A DNA stretch of 64,000 bases from Micropterix aruncella (Eukaryota > Arthropoda > Insecta > Lepidoptera > Micropterigidae): contig OX155976.1 in assembly GCA_944548615.1 (NCBI GenBank), positions 6,608,952-6,672,951 of the forward strand. The letters run 5' to 3'. Numbering within the stretch: position 1 is the first letter of the stretch; every line of letters starts with the position of its first letter. The notes below the pieces were generated by a model. It saw only the letters and a list, made by a program, of their open reading frames with translations. It searched no databases and was not told the origin of the DNA. Below, one piece after another: positions 1 through 11,694 of the stretch. The position numbers were made by a program, and so were the translations under genes.

Positions 1-92
1 AATGGGACCAATCTGTAAGTATATTCTTCAAAAAAAAAATGCTTCCAAATCGGTTCATAAATGGCAGAGTTTTGAGGTAACAAACATTAACC
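1..92 (+). repeat. Dispersed repeat DR1, partial copy cut by the window edge
   Basis: The first 90 bases match 52999-53075 and, inverted, the block near 35045-35200. Shared blocks are ATGGGACCAATCTGTAA, CCAAATCGGTTCATAA and GAGGTAACAAACATTAA. There is no coding potential. Bases 95-171 then hold two copies of a 30-base motif built on GACCAAATCTGGTCGCG. The class of the repeat is not known to me. Confidence 0.6.
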
Positions 93-169
93 CCTATGAG
101 TATGAGTCAACCAAATCTGGTCGCGAAACAATTATCCGTTGAGTACGAGTCGACCAAATCTGGTCGCGC

Positions 170-350
170 GTTTATTTCACTTTGACGTTCTCATATTTAT
201 TCATAATTATCTAATTGTTTTACAAAATGATATTTCAATATCCTATATTCGAAATTTCAATGCAATCATTGTGCAGTTGTTCTTTTTATGATTGGTGTAG
301 TAGTTTCGTAGTTATAGTACTTTAAGTCGATGTCGCCGAAAATCCTGCAA
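170..350 (+). repeat. Dispersed repeat DR2, copy 1
   Basis: This stretch is repeated in inverse orientation at about 34555-34740. Both share AATTATCTAATTGTTTTACA, GAAATTTCAATGC and ATAGTTATAGTACTTT. It is noncoding. Bases 351-960 hold no recognisable gene or element; a 63-codon frame at 430-621 lacks any family feature. Confidence 0.6.
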
Positions 351-1309
351 AAGAGACAGATGCATCCATGAAAATACCCATTTACTCCAAGGGTTAAAGA
401 AAAAATAAAAGGAAAAAGATACAACCGAATTGATAACCGATCTGAACGTGCACGTACACGTCTCCCGCGGTTGGAGGGTTAATCCGAGAGATTTTCATTA
501 CATCGAAAATTTTCACATCGGCTTTGAATCAAACCAAACTTCCAAACGTTTTCACGCAAAACAGACGATTTTTAAGTCTTTCGATCCTAACCTGAAGAAC
601 ATAAAAATGTCTACATGTTAGAATAATTTAAATTTAAATCGCAGGGAAAAGGTCGACGGCCTCTGGTCGTAGGCGGCGTAAGCCAAATGTCCCTCGGTAT
701 CACACGCCGTAAAGAATTGACCGTACAAAGAAGCTTTGTACAATAAGATTGCTTCGCTGAGACCATCTCAACACTCCGCGCCCAGCATTAAATAAATATT
801 AACACATCCACTTTATTTTATATCCACTTTTTCTACTAGTCAAATGTGTATTTCTTTATAGGTAGTCGATACTCCAAAAGCGGCCCACGCTTATTATATA
901 GTCGGGGAGCTAGTGATATTTTTTGGGAACGATTTTCCCAGTCACCAAACGTCGCAGTGACTATTCAATTCAATTCAATTCTTTATTGAGAAATCACACA
1001 GTATTACAGTAATAATATTTTTTTAAATGTATGCAGATTTACAACAAATAAAACCGGTTACGGATTTCAATAAAATTACATAAATTACGTTTTTTTTTAA
1101 CTACTTAATAAAACTAACGTACCTTCAATTTTAATTTTTTTCAATTTTAGAAGTACATAAGAGTCGAGTATGCAGGGTGTGTGTATGTGTTTGTGGGAGT
1201 GTGTTGAGCGTGTAAGTGTGGAGTGTGAGCGGGTATGATATTAGTAATGGCGTATATAAAATATAATAATAATAATAATAATAATCAATAAAAATAGCTA
1301 AAAACCAAG

Positions 1310-1585
1310 TCAGCTTATTGTATCGGTTAGGGTTTGATTTACGGAGTATTTGTAAGTGATTATGGAATTATTAAAGATGTCAATACCATTTAAATGGGTA
1401 TTATAAAGCTCACAACAGCGTGTGAGTACTCCATTCCTTGATGCATTAGTTTTAAAGCGCGGCAATCGAAACAGGTCAAATTGGCGTGTGGTCCTCATTG
1501 GGGCGTTAATATTGATCGCTCCCAACAGGTCAGAGCAATCGAATATACCGTTCATTATTTTAGGTATATAGGCACAGAGCTTCAT
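1310..1585 (-). pseudogene. C-terminal part of the same LINE protein, shifted frame
   Basis: This frame overlaps the end of 1560-2441 by 26 bases and carries the expected C-terminal segment (SDLLGAININAP, RLPRFKTNASRNGV). Related C-termini occur at 30963-31439 and 48935-49234. The overlap marks a single-base-type frameshift, so the copy is dead. Stop at 1310 is followed by the 3' UTR and the ATTGA-repeat tail. Confidence 0.75.
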
Positions 1586-2441
1586 TCAAGTTGCGCCGAT
1601 AACATAGCGAATTTATTTTAAATAGTAAGGCCGCCTCATTAGTAGTATTACAATAACTTGTCGTCTTGAAATTTAAGTATCGAACGAACTTATTTTGGAT
1701 ATTTTGCAGTCTGTTAATGTGGACCTGATAATAGGGAGACCATATTGGAGAAGCAAACTCAAGGTGAGATCGAACAAACGCTTTGTATAATACCTTCAAT
1801 ATTAATGGATCGGTGAATGGTTTCGATGCGCGAATTATGAAGCCAAGCATTCTACTAGATTTTTCGGCAATAGCTGCAATATGAGCCCGAAAGCTTAATC
1901 TGTCATCTAAAACTACACCCAGGTCCTTAATAGAAGTGCACGTCGCGATAGGAATGTCATCGATCTGATATGAATAGTTAATCTTGTTTCTATTTCGCGT
2001 AAAGCTTATGTGGAAACATTTTGCTACATTCATTTTTATCCTGTTTTTGTTACAATATATTTCCAAAGAGTCGAGATCCTTCTGGAGGAGAACACAATCG
2101 TTTTCAGATTTAATAATTTTATATATCTTTAAGTCATCTGCATACATCAGGAATTTTGAATGTTTGAAGCATTCACCGATGTCGCTAACGTACAGAATAA
2201 AAAGTATAGGTCCTAAATGTGATCCCTGTTGGATACCAGAAGGTATCAATTCACATTGTGACATAACAGAACCGATGGAGATGCAATGCGACCTATTTTT
2301 AACATACGATACTAGCCATCTGTAAAGGTCACCTCTTATACCAATAGAGTAAATCTTTTTTAATAATATGTCATGATTTACGCGGTCGAATGCTTTGGCA
2401 AAATCCGTATACACCGTGTCAATTTGTATTCGATTGTCCAT
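1560..2441 (-). pseudogene. Reverse transcriptase fragment of a jockey-type LINE
   Basis: Reverse transcriptase copying element RNA into DNA. Visible motifs are TDFAKAFDRVNHD (catalytic Asp about residue 13), GIQQGSHLGP (about 69-78), FLMYADDLKI with the YADD box at about 100-103, and KDLGVVLDDRLSF. This order and wording fit the jockey group. The frame ends early at LCYRRNLNEALCLYT, where a frameshift moves the rest into another frame (1310-1585). There is no endonuclease domain. The Met used as start is internal to the domain. Confidence 0.85.
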
Positions 2442-2617
2442 ATTCTTATTTAAATACTCCGTAAATACAGCTAAATTAGTATCGACTGACCTGCCCGGGA
2501 AGAAACCATGCTGTTCATTATTTATATGTTGACTACTTTTGACTAATTTTAAGTAGCGGAAATCATTTAGTAGGGGGAGGTTTTCCGGTAAGTTCAGCTG
2601 GAAAATGCTTTTGTCAA

Positions 2618-3200
2618 ATCAAATGTAAGAATAAGAATAATTTATTTTCAAAACCTCGATCTGGGTATAGAAATTACATATCTAGTGGTATTTCTACCAA
2701 TAAAATTACATTTCAAATTACTCATAAAATTATAAAAAAGTCTATAAAAAACTAGAAGAAAAACTTAGAAATTCAAAAATTCAATAAGAAAGACATAAAA
2801 ACTAGAAAAATAAAAAACAACAGAAATAATGAGAAAACATAGAGAATCAGCAATTCAATAACAAACATATATAAAAACTAGAAAAATAGAAAGCATCCAA
2901 AGAGTTCCACATAAACTACATTTAATAAGGATCAAATTAACATTAAAAAAATACGTATAAAATTATCAAAATACAAAAATCAGAAATTTAAATTACAAAT
3001 ATAAAATCAATTAAAAAATAATATTAATAAAAAAATATCTAAAAATATAAAAATTTAAATAATCAAATTTTAAAAATAATTATAATCAACGTAATGAAAT
3101 AGGAGTCAGAAAAGTAATTTAACAATTACGAACAGAATATACAAATCACAAATAAGTATATATTATACAAAAATAGAATATATAACGTTTTACAGATAAT
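2618..3200 (-). mobile_element. LINE 3' UTR and tail, AT-rich, no coding part
   Basis: Read on the minus strand, an AATAAA-like signal precedes a tail of ATTCTT repeats (about 2624-2645), the layout of other LINE 3' ends in the window. The rest to 3200 is A-rich imperfect repeat sequence with recurring ACTAGAAAAAT and TTCAATAA. No protein remnant was found. The extent toward 3200 is uncertain. Confidence 0.45.
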
Positions 3201-3221
3201 ATAATCTATTCTAATGACTGC

Positions 3222-3352
3222 CCAACAAAAAGAGAGTGTATTGTGTTCAGGGGTTATCTGTATGTTTTCCGTTTCTTTATTCCACCATAACTTCTAAACG
3301 CTTAAACCGCATACATATGCATGCATGCCAATTCATCTCAATCGGCATCGAA
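3222..3352 (+). mobile_element. Family P inverted-repeat element, left-end fragment
   Basis: The fragment begins GACTGCCCAACAAAAAG and continues with a block shared with 44255-44370, inverted 42000-42165 and 47587-48136, and 48710-49720 (CCATAACTTCTAAACGCTT). Complete P ends read CACGACTGCC on both sides, suggesting short terminal inverted repeats. It is noncoding, and only the left end is present here. Confidence 0.55.
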
Positions 3353-3370
3353 TCGTAAATCTAGGTTACT

Positions 3371-3815
3371 GTTTCATCTTAAATCTTCAATTGAGACACT
3401 CCATGTACCTGTTTTCCGACAGTAACTAAAATTTCCCGCCGTAAAACAGTGCAAAAAGGGCGGCCGCTCTGGTAACGAAGGACTACGCTCGCGCTTCCTG
3501 TTTTCCTCGCACCCTCCTCTTCCGTTTCCGGCTGCTTCCGCCGCGGCAATTGCCCCCTTCCCCCCACCACTTCCCGCTCCCACTTCCGGCCCGGTGCCAA
3601 GGTGCGCCTCATAAAAAAACTGAAAAAATAGCTTCCGAAGACGAGCCCCCAGAAAATTTACAGCGAAGAGGATTCTTTCACAATCGAAGCGGGCGCGGTG
3701 GGCGCGGTCGCCGACGCAGCGGCGGGTTGCCTTTCCCTTATTTACAAAAAAGATTTCGCCTAGAGAACTGCACCTTAAATGCTATCTTGCACGCGGCAAT
3801 ATTTTGTTACGGTTT
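3371..3815. other. GC-rich island without assigned gene
   Basis: Unlike its AT-rich surroundings, 3460-3740 is rich in G and C on both strands, with overlapping open frames of 69-89 codons in three frames. Low-complexity Gly/Arg-rich translations are what GC-rich DNA gives by chance. No splice structure, domain or repeat partner was seen. It may be an old element or a fragment of host sequence. Confidence 0.3.
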
Positions 3816-3905
3816 CTAATGGTTCCGTGCAGTTGGGTGGTATTGGCCAAAAATCTATGTCATCTGGCCTGCCCAACTCACGGTTCAACTCCTATGAGCT
3901 AGGGC
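3816..3905 (+). repeat. Family G fragment (C subtype), 5' part
   Basis: Shares GGTTCCGTGCAG, TCTGGCCTGCCC and AACTCACGGTTCAACTCCTA with the 5' parts of G copies at 46520 and, inverted, at 4800-5075. It breaks off at the LINE beginning near 3906. It lies opposite the minus-oriented G piece at 4800-5075, so the LINE between them is flanked by inverted G sequence. Confidence 0.6.
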
Positions 3906-4794
<889 letters not shown>

Positions 4795-4799
4795 TCGTG

Positions 4800-5075
4800 G
4801 TGCAAAATCCATGAATTGTCCCTCTATCGTCTAGTACGCAAACCGGCCTTACTTTCTGATCTTAATCGCATCCGACTGCAGGATTACAGACATGGCAGAA
4901 GCTCACAGCGGCCTGGCAGGATAAGCCCCTCCTCGAGGAGGCTACCAGATAGGAATTGAACCGTGACTTGGGTAGGTCAGAAGGAAGGAGATAGAGTTTG
5001 GCCAACACCACCCAAGCTGCACAGAACCATTAGGAGCTAACTACGATTAGGCAGCTAGAATTTTAACACGAGACG
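4800..5075 (-). repeat. Family G fragment (C subtype)
   Basis: On the minus strand it shows the G 5' order: GTGCAGCTTGGG, then CAAGTCACGGTTCAATTCC, TAGCCTCCTCGAGGAGG, then GCCGCTGTGAGCTTCTG. The same blocks occur at 14690-14815, 36880-37000 and 46520-46660. The 3' half of the family is missing. Noncoding. Confidence 0.6.
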
Positions 5076-5124
5076 CAACGTATAGATAGCACTAATAGTT
5101 CCAAAAATTGATTAATCTATACTA

Positions 5125-5818
5125 TCTATACTAATATTATAAAGAGGTAAAGTTTGTGAGGTTGTAGGAAGTAATCTCTGGATCTACTGAACTGATTTTG
5201 AAAATTCTTTTACCAATAGAAAGCCACGTTATTTGTGAGTGTCATAGGCTATATATTAATCCGAAAAATGAAAAGACTTTGTAGTAGTAGTCGGATTTGC
5301 AAAGTAAGTCGGAGAAAAAACGGTCGAATGAAAAAGTTTCTCACGAACGCTGCCTTGTCTAAATGTCGCCGACAGCATATGTCTAAATGTTATATTTAAG
5401 TCACAAAAAGTAGCTTTTTATATTAAAAAAATAATTTAAATCGTTAGGTAATGTTTATTGGTCATATTATAAATTATCAACAATTATGAATTCATATAAA
5501 AATTAGTAAATTTATCGTCTCAAGTGTTTAAAACAAAAGACTTTTCCCTTTTACTGCATATAATTTCCCTTTTACTGCATAAATGGTTAAAGAGATAAGA
5601 CACTCACAAATAAGACAATCACAAGAAAACACTCACAAATAACGGTAATATAGTCAAATTGGCATGCAAATACATACTTACATATGCAGTAAAAATATAA
5701 CCCTTCTTTTGGCAGTCAGGAAATAAATCAGAGCACTCAGTACTAACCGAACCACACTCATAATTTGATCACAAGTAAAAAGTTTTACTGCCCAATAGAG
5801 TGGGCACGCGTCAGCTAG
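5125..5818 (+). mobile_element. Non-autonomous Helitron, complete (family HelA)
   Basis: A rolling-circle transposon without its own protein. The 5' end is TCTATACTAATATTATAAAG preceded by A; the 3' end is GTCAGCTAG followed by T. Twelve bases before the end lies the hairpin GCCCA-ATAGAG-TGGGC. TC start, CTAG end, hairpin and A/T target match Helitron rules. No terminal inverted repeat or TSD is present, as expected. Sister copies or parts are at 25352-26222, 38622-39145 and 51034-51258. Confidence 0.85.
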
Positions 5819-5819
5819 T

Positions 5820-5991
5820 ATTCTCATATGTTCAATATGGCGAAGTTCGTGGTATAACAGTATGGCGGCCCACGTTAGATGACGCTCTAAACACGCCTAT
5901 ACAGTATTCTACCTCGAAATAAAATAATAATGTAATGACGGAAATTTTTTGAAAATCCTCAATTTTATTATGAAAACTGTTGTTGTAGCGA
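5820..5991. other. Short unassigned spacer with a shared 25-bp block
   Basis: Contains ATGTTCAATATGGCG followed by a GTTCGTRGTAT block, also found at 24616-24650. Nothing else is recognisable before the G element. Confidence 0.4.
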
Positions 5992-6715
5992 ACGGTTTTG
6001 TGCAGCTTGAGCCACAAGATCCATTTTGTTTTCGGATCGGCTAACTCACGGTTCAGCTCCTATTCAGAAGCCTCCTCATGCGGAAGGCTACCCGGGTAAG
6101 ACTCCCGCGTCTCAGGTCTCACAAGCTGGTAGACCGGGATCTCCTGGTGGGATTGCATCCCGGCGCTACTGGACGGTTTTCGCACCGTTCGGCGACGCCA
6201 ATCGGTTGTGCACTCTGACTAATTGCTGAAGGAGTCTGGAGACTATGGTAATGTACTGTCTCCTAAGCAGCGGGGATGGATGTTGACCTATTGTCATGCC
6301 ACTCGTGAAATGACCTTGGGCCACTCGATCCCGTGTGGCAATACAGGCAAAGAACGCACAGGTCCGCGATAAATTCAAATTGAATTACCGGTGTAATTAC
6401 ATCAGGTAGAGGCTGCGTAAGCGACTTCGGACCCGCAACCAGTCGGGAGGATGGAGGTGTCCTGAAGGTAAACTCCAGACGGAGATATCCTAGCAAAACT
6501 TTTAGTTAGGGGGCGACGCTGCCCCCTGGTACCTTTCCCGGTGCCTAGTAGTAAGGCGTTGGCCTCTAACGGGCTTGTTGGCGGAGCTAGGCAGTAGATT
6601 GTCTTGTCTCTAAGTCTTCTACGCTCATCCCACGGCTGAAATAATGATCGGATATCGTTATACCAGCCTGGGGTGACGGGTTCGCCTGCTGTAGTCGACA
6701 CCGCCCTACTATGTA
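5992..6715 (+). mobile_element. Family G element, A subtype, near full length
   Basis: A GC-rich noncoding unit of about 720 bp. It starts at GTAGCGAACGGTTTTGTGCA and ends at TAGTCGACACCGCCCTACT, the same ends as 33033-33714 (inverted) and 37430-38165. Internal landmarks are CGCTACTGGACGGTTTTCGC, GTCTGGAGACTATGG, CGATCCCGTGTGGCA and AGTAAGGCGTTGGCCTCTAA. Open frames in it (up to 99 codons) do not keep frame between copies, so I treat them as chance. No poly(A) tail. TSDs in other copies suggest retrotransposition. Confidence 0.7.
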
Positions 6716-7194
6716 ATCTTTAGTAGAAAATAACGTAATGGATGAAAAAAACCGTTACGTGTCAACATTATATTCAATTGGAAATCTGATAAAATATCCT
6801 CTTTCAACTAATGAACACATATGTATGCATAATATAACTCGAGATACAATTAACGAAGTCTCAGATCGAAGCAAAAGATTTGGATATTTATTATAACAAG
6901 TCGAGGTGTTTTTTACGCATCCGAAGACCGAATATTGAAATGATTAGATAATAATCTGAACGATGAATGCTGCCCCATTATGCATATATTCATAATGCGG
7001 CCCCATTATGAACATATGTACATACAACGGTATTGGATTGTAATTTCGGTAAATATTGACGATAAGGTTTATAAATTCGCTGTATAGGCCCCCATTAAAA
7101 ATCTAGTTATTTTAGAGTATAGCCGAATTGTAGTATCATTACATATACAAATACATATCATTTGAAATAATGTATTTCTTATTAATATTTCATT

Positions 7195-7290
7195 ATTTTG
7201 TTGGGCCACCTTTAGCTTTCATTACAGAAGCAATTCGTTTTGGCAAGCTCCTTACTAGCTTACCGCACTTCGGAATATCGCCGATGTTGA
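7195..7290 (-). pseudogene. Tc1/mariner transposase, C-terminal remnant
   Basis: Minus-strand translation ends CGKLVRSLPKRIASVMKAKG followed shortly by two stops, which is the closing segment of Tc1-type DDE transposases. Everything upstream is lost where the CR1-like LINE begins (about 7290-7330). Bases 6976-7194 would be its 3' flank; no clear terminal inverted repeat was found. Confidence 0.7.
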
Positions 7291-7878
7291 AACAAAAAAT
7301 ACCACACTAAATCCGGTATCTAAATAATAAGTTTATTCATTTTTGAATAAGCTGGAGCATCTGCAAAATATCTTACTCAGGTATGTTTTAAATTTGCGAA
7401 AGTTCGACCACGTTAGCTGCTTTCGTGAGCAACTTCATTGGCTTCCTATTCGCGATGGAAGAAATTTGCATACGTTGTCGCTACTCTACAACATACTCAA
7501 TAACCCCACTGGGAGGCCACGGTCTTCCACTTCGATCAAGCCTCCCGGATAACACACTCGCCATTCCGATACATTATTCTTCAGTTTACACGCACTCTTT
7601 CACAGTCCATTCTGCTCGTTTATGGAATCAGCTCCCTCCCTCTATCGGCATGCACCTTCGCTGCATAGTTTCAAAAAGTTGTTAAAGAAACATTTATTTT
7701 TACACACCCACTAACCAAATACCTCACCTTGTTCTCTCCTTTATCCTTCCCTGGGCAACCTTAGAATAAGTTACTGATATAAATATGTATAGGATTATTT
7801 TAAATTTAACTTTAGTAATTCTTTGTGTATTGTACTGTAAAAATTATGAATTATTTTATCAAATGGTTGACTGTAAGA

Positions 7879-7894
7879 TATCGCTATAGCGATA
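7879..7894 (+). promoter_or_regulatory. Conserved 3' UTR stem of CR1-like LINEs
   Basis: TATCGCTATAGCGATA, a perfect palindrome followed by AGTCCGCC. Same in the copy at 29479-29494, and structurally conserved with a paired base change at 21622-21642 (minus). In CR1/L2-group LINEs a 3' stem-loop serves as the recognition site for the element's reverse transcriptase; that role here is inference. Confidence 0.6.
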
Positions 7895-7951
7895 AGTCCG
7901 CCATTTGTGCATAAATTGTCTTTTTTATAAAACCAGTGTAATATTTATTTA

Positions 7952-8590
7952 TCGAATCATTTATTTATTTATTTATTTTCATAACAAATCAACATTACAG
8001 TTTCTACCAATCCGTTGATATGCAATATACACATAAATATAAAAAAATAAAATAACAGAATTCTTAGAAGTACATACATAACATGTTTAAATAAGCGTTA
8101 AATACAAATACCGGCATTAAGAATAGAAAAACTTACAAACTTACAAACTTACAGTACATAAGAGTGAAAACAGTTTATATTATTCTGCCATAAACAAGTA
8201 GCGCAATGCCCACACCTTGAAGAGATGCGGGCTCGCTGTAAAAATATCAAAGTCTGGCGCTGTCGAACATAGCGCATTTATGTGCCGCAAAGCTCGTGTA
8301 AGCAGACTCCATCGACTTAGGTTGGTGCGCGAGGACGGCTCCGCAAATAGATTATGAATGCGAGCGCGATTATAATTGTCCGGGACAAAGAGACAAACCT
8401 TCGCTAGCATGCTAGGATTATCAACTCTTCCCCTAATCAGCTTGAAAACGTAGGCCATGGCGAGCATTTCTCTACGCAACTTAAGAGAGTTATAGCCCAC
8501 CATACCTAGTAGGAAACTAGTAATAAGTACGGATAATATCCGTACTGCTTAAAATATATAAATCGTAAGAAACATTTTTGATATTTTTCC
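7952..8590 (-). mobile_element. LINE inserted into the CR1-like fragment
   Basis: Minus-strand, 5'-truncated. The tail is ATTT repeats at 7958-7980 (AAATAAAT on the coding strand). The 107-codon frame 8180-8503 ends the protein (KVWALRYLFMAE); it has the layout of a LINE C-terminus but no catalytic motif. It separates the two halves of the LINE 7330-8645; flanks TAATATTT and ACATATTC suggest a short, imperfect TSD. Confidence 0.65.
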
Positions 8591-8639
8591 AACATATTCA
8601 TTAAGTTATGTTTTTATAGCACAATAAAGTTATTCTATT

Positions 8640-9189
8640 CTATATTCCTTAACCGCTGGAATGCTAACACCACCGATCGGTGGTTTTCCGTTGCGACAAT
8701 TTGCGGGTGGCCGATCTCCGTACTTATGCAATTATGTAATTACATGCAAAAAAATCGCCTTCATTGAATAAGCCACCATTAATACAATAGTATGCGTGCA
8801 TTGACCCCCCCCCCCCCTACAAAAAAAACCGAGGGTTGAAAACATGCCGTGGTGAGTTTCATTCCCATGGCTAGCTTACGGTAAGCTAAGGGTTAAGGGT
8901 TAATACAACAATGTAATGTTTTGGCCAGGAATCCAAAAACAAGATGAGTACATTCGGCATTGGCATTCGGTATTGTAAACTTATCTTCAACAATAAATTG
9001 AATAATCTTCCGAAGCAAAACTAGGGAGGGCAGCTGAAAAACAATCATTGTGATTTACATTCACTAATCGTGAAACATGCACATTTTTAGATTTTTTCCA
9101 TTGGTTGTTTCTTTACTTAACTTAAAAGAAAAATTGTATATTCAACGGAGCCATCCGTTGGATGGTTGGAAATCTCATGCCATTCTTGT
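8640..9189. other. Unassigned stretch
   Basis: Contains a short palindromic block CACCGATCGGTG, a C run at about 8805-8818 and AT-rich sequence. I see no gene or classified repeat. Confidence 0.4.
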
Positions 9190-9305
9190 TTTTAAAACAT
9201 GTTTTAGTCTATCTTTCGAGGTTATTGAGTGATTCCGTATCGCACTTCCAAATACCCCACAAGTGATCTATTGGGTTGAGAGTATGATCGACGCAGATTT
9301 GGCCG
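9190..9305 (-). pseudogene. Second Tc1-type transposase remnant
   Basis: Minus strand reads LNPIDHLWGIWKCDTESLNN followed by a stop. LNPIxHLW is the signature just before the last catalytic acidic residue region of Tc1/mariner transposases. The first two catalytic residues, most of the protein and the ends are missing. A different remnant of the same superfamily is at 7195-7290. Bases 9306-9805 carry a 115-codon minus frame (9366-9713) without recognisable features. Confidence 0.6.
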
Positions 9306-9805
9306 GCTATGGACAAACCTTATGAATGATGCAAAGCTTTGAAATATTAAAAAACTTTAAAATATCTAATATTTTAGTACCCGTTCGTTCATTGAAGTCA
9401 CTGTCTGAGTAAACCGGTTACTATTCGCCTTCTTTGGTTTTATGGTGTCGCTGTCGCAGCCGGTCGATCGCTTGAAAAGACACAACACGTATGGAGTCGA
9501 AAACGACCAGCTTTTCAATTTTACGACTCTCCTTATAAGGCGACCGACAACATTCGGAATTAGTCTCGCTCGGCGACAAATTACGAACAACATGTAAGCG
9601 CTCGGCTCGTGTGATTTACTAGAGAGAAATCTTCGTTGAATACGAAATCGGGCAAATCCGTTGTCAACGATAAGATCTATACTGAGCTTCTGAAATTGAC
9701 AGAAGATATTCATTCACCTGGAATGTCTGGTCGACCTTTTTACTGCATCCGTGACACCTACGACTGGTTAGTACCGTCATAACACTGTCCAAAATAGCGG
9801 ACTCA

Positions 9806-10130
9806 AAAAGATGGCAGTGGCGGTTCCTTCATACAAGCCGAAAAGCCCGGCTTGCCTTTTTCCTAAACAGATCGCTAAACTAATAAATGACTGCGAGCGC
9901 CTATTGCCATCTAGCGGGTACAGACCGCTTCACGCGACAAAACAGGTTATCGATAGTGTAACAATTCATCTAGTCGTCTCGCTCGCACACATAGCTTTTA
10001 AAATCAGTGATCCTACCATTCTAACCTGTGACAAATTACACAAAACAATATATGTATCTATAGGACTTTTGTATTGACGAATAAGCTAGGCTTGCATTAG
10101 AAGTAGAATGCGAGCGTGTTCCGTATTTAG
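9806..10130 (+). repeat. Dispersed repeat DR3, copy 1
   Basis: Matches 12597-12925 in the same direction over about 320 bp: AAGCCGAAAAGCCCGGCTTG, GCTTCACGCGACAA, CTCGCTCGCACACAT, ACAATATATGTATCTAT, GTGTTCCGTATTTAG. Copy 1 has an extra block near 9890-9930. Noncoding. The following 10131-10417 has no recognisable feature. Confidence 0.7.
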
Positions 10131-10417
10131 TTTCCGTTTGTTTTATTGTTTAATTTCAATTGATTTGTGGAATTTATTGCCTGATAAACAACGGAGGAAA
10201 TTGTCCCTTGTGGTGAGTTCTGTCTTAACTTGATTTCACTCGCTCAAGCAAATAAAACGACATTTCTTTTATAGCCACGGCAGGTATGCGACTGCTGATA
10301 AGTATATGCTAAATTCTGTCTAGCAGTAGCATGCCCTCAGTGTGTTTTAATGAATCTACGACACAAGCAGTAAATTTCAAACCGAATATTGAAGGGTTAT
10401 AAGGCACCACATTTTAA

Positions 10418-11595
10418 GCTATTGCATAGCTTTTATCGCGGGCCTAGTAGGCCAGCGCGGCGACCGAATGAAGAAATTTCTTAACGAAAATTAATGATTT
10501 TAAACTGATAATTACGTCTAAACGGGTACTGCTTACGATTCGAAAAAAATATATGTTAAACAAGAACATTTTCCTAATATTCTTAGCTTTGAATATTTTA
10601 GATTTTGTTTATATTACATAGTGTAATTAATTTGTGAAATTAGGTCTAACCGAACACAAAAACGACTACTACGCAAATACTATCTGGCGTATTATTATGA
10701 AACCTGCACCATTTTAAAAATAATTTAATTATCTATCTTTTTATCTACGATTTTTTTCGAATAATCCGTTTTTTTTTTGCTTTATCGAATAAAAAATTCG
10801 TGCGCGGCGCTCTATCGGAAGACGTTTAAATTATTCCGAATCATTTGCTTTCGCAGCCGCAAATGATTCGGAATAATTTCAACGTTTTAGATAGAGCGCA
10901 GTTATCTGATATCAGAAAAAAAAAAAAAAAACAATACGTGTGGCACTCGGGGACTGCCGCGGTAAAGCTATTGCATAGCATTTTTAAAAACTTATGCTAT
11001 TATAATAATTATTTTTTTTTCTGATATCAGATAACTGCGCTCTATCGGAAAACGTTGAAATTATTCCGAATCATTTGCGGCTGCGAAAGCAAATGATTCG
11101 GAATAATTTAAACCTCTTCCGATAGAGCTCCGCGCACGAATTTTTTATTCGATAAAGCATAAAAAACGGATTATTCGAAAAAAATCGTAGATAAAAAGAT
11201 AGATAATTAAATTATCTTTAAAATGGTGCAGGTTTAATAATAATACGCCAGATAGTATTTGCGTAGTAGTCGTTTTTGTGTTCGGTTAGACCTAATTTTA
11301 CAAATTAATTACACTATGTAATATAAACAAAATCTAAAATATTCAAAGCTAAGAATATTAGGAAAATATTCTTGTTTAACATATATTTTTTTCGAATCGT
11401 AAGCAGTACTCGTTTAGACTTAATTATCAGTTTAAAATCATTAATTTTCGTTAAGAAATTTCTTCATTCGGTCGCCGCGCTGGCCTAGGCCCGCGATAAA
11501 AGCTATGCAATAGCCTAATAATTATAATTGCTTAAGTTGTTAAAAATGCTATGCAATAGCTTTACCGCGGCAGTCCCCGAGTGCCACACGTATTT
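10418..11595. repeat. Compound palindrome (fold-back element)
   Basis: Left arm 10418-10915 and right arm 11021-11514 are inverted copies of about 495 bp. Both start or end in GCTATTGCATAGC and meet at TGATATCA. Each arm contains its own hairpin: 10807-10848 pairs with 10859-10899, and the mirror lies at 11035-11130. The spacer holds a block (about 10935-10990, containing GGCACTCGGGGACTGCCGCG) repeated inverted just outside the right arm (11540-11592). No coding. Probably a fold-back or MITE-type DNA element; clear TSDs were not found. Confidence 0.85.
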
Positions 11596-11694
11596 TTTTA
11601 CTATAAAAAGCGTAAAAAACACATAAAGGTATGTCGGGCTTGCCCCATTCACCAACCCTGGCCAGGCCACTGATGCAATAAATACTTGATGAGC

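Larger units (their letters stand above)
960..2630 (-). mobile_element. 5'-truncated jockey-type LINE
   Basis: A non-LTR retrotransposon fragment on the minus strand. The 3' end lies at the left: an AATAAA signal and a tail of ATTGA repeats, with no plain poly(A). Coding sequence for the reverse transcriptase starts near 2622 and runs to about 1310 with one frameshift. On its 5' side the readable frame continues past the first methionine into residues including QHGFFPGRSVDTNLAVF, so the true protein start and the endonuclease half are missing. The 5' side abuts the tail of a second LINE. Such 5' truncation is usual for target-primed insertion. Confidence 0.85.
7330..8645 (+). mobile_element. 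CR1-like LINE 3' fragment, split by another LINE
   Basis: Two pieces of one LINE: 7330-7951 and about 8590-8645. The coding remnant (two frames, 7343-7685) matches the C-terminus of the intact copy at 28825-29319 (NKLEHLQNILLRYVLNLRKF). The 3' UTR holds a palindrome at 7879-7894, then stops at TAATATTTATT. The missing end, TTCATTAAGTTATG through AATAAAGTTATTCTATTCTA, resumes after 8590. Comparison with 29521-29592 shows the uninterrupted order. Confidence 0.8.

Noticed and set aside
3550..3819. Arg/Gly-rich frame resembling an RNA-binding tail
   Set aside because: Low complexity in a GC-rich island with open frames on both strands; its end runs into a G fragment.
6402..6701. 99-codon minus frame within a G element
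   Set aside because: Other G copies do not keep this frame open; it has no domain. GC-rich DNA gives such frames by chance.
6000..6715. G elements as ribosomal RNA pieces
   Set aside because: High GC and repeated copies suggested rDNA, but no conserved rRNA blocks were seen and several copies have TSDs.
9366..9713. 115-codon minus frame as part of the Tc1 transposase
   Set aside because: No DNA-binding or catalytic motif; not in line with the remnant at 9190-9305.
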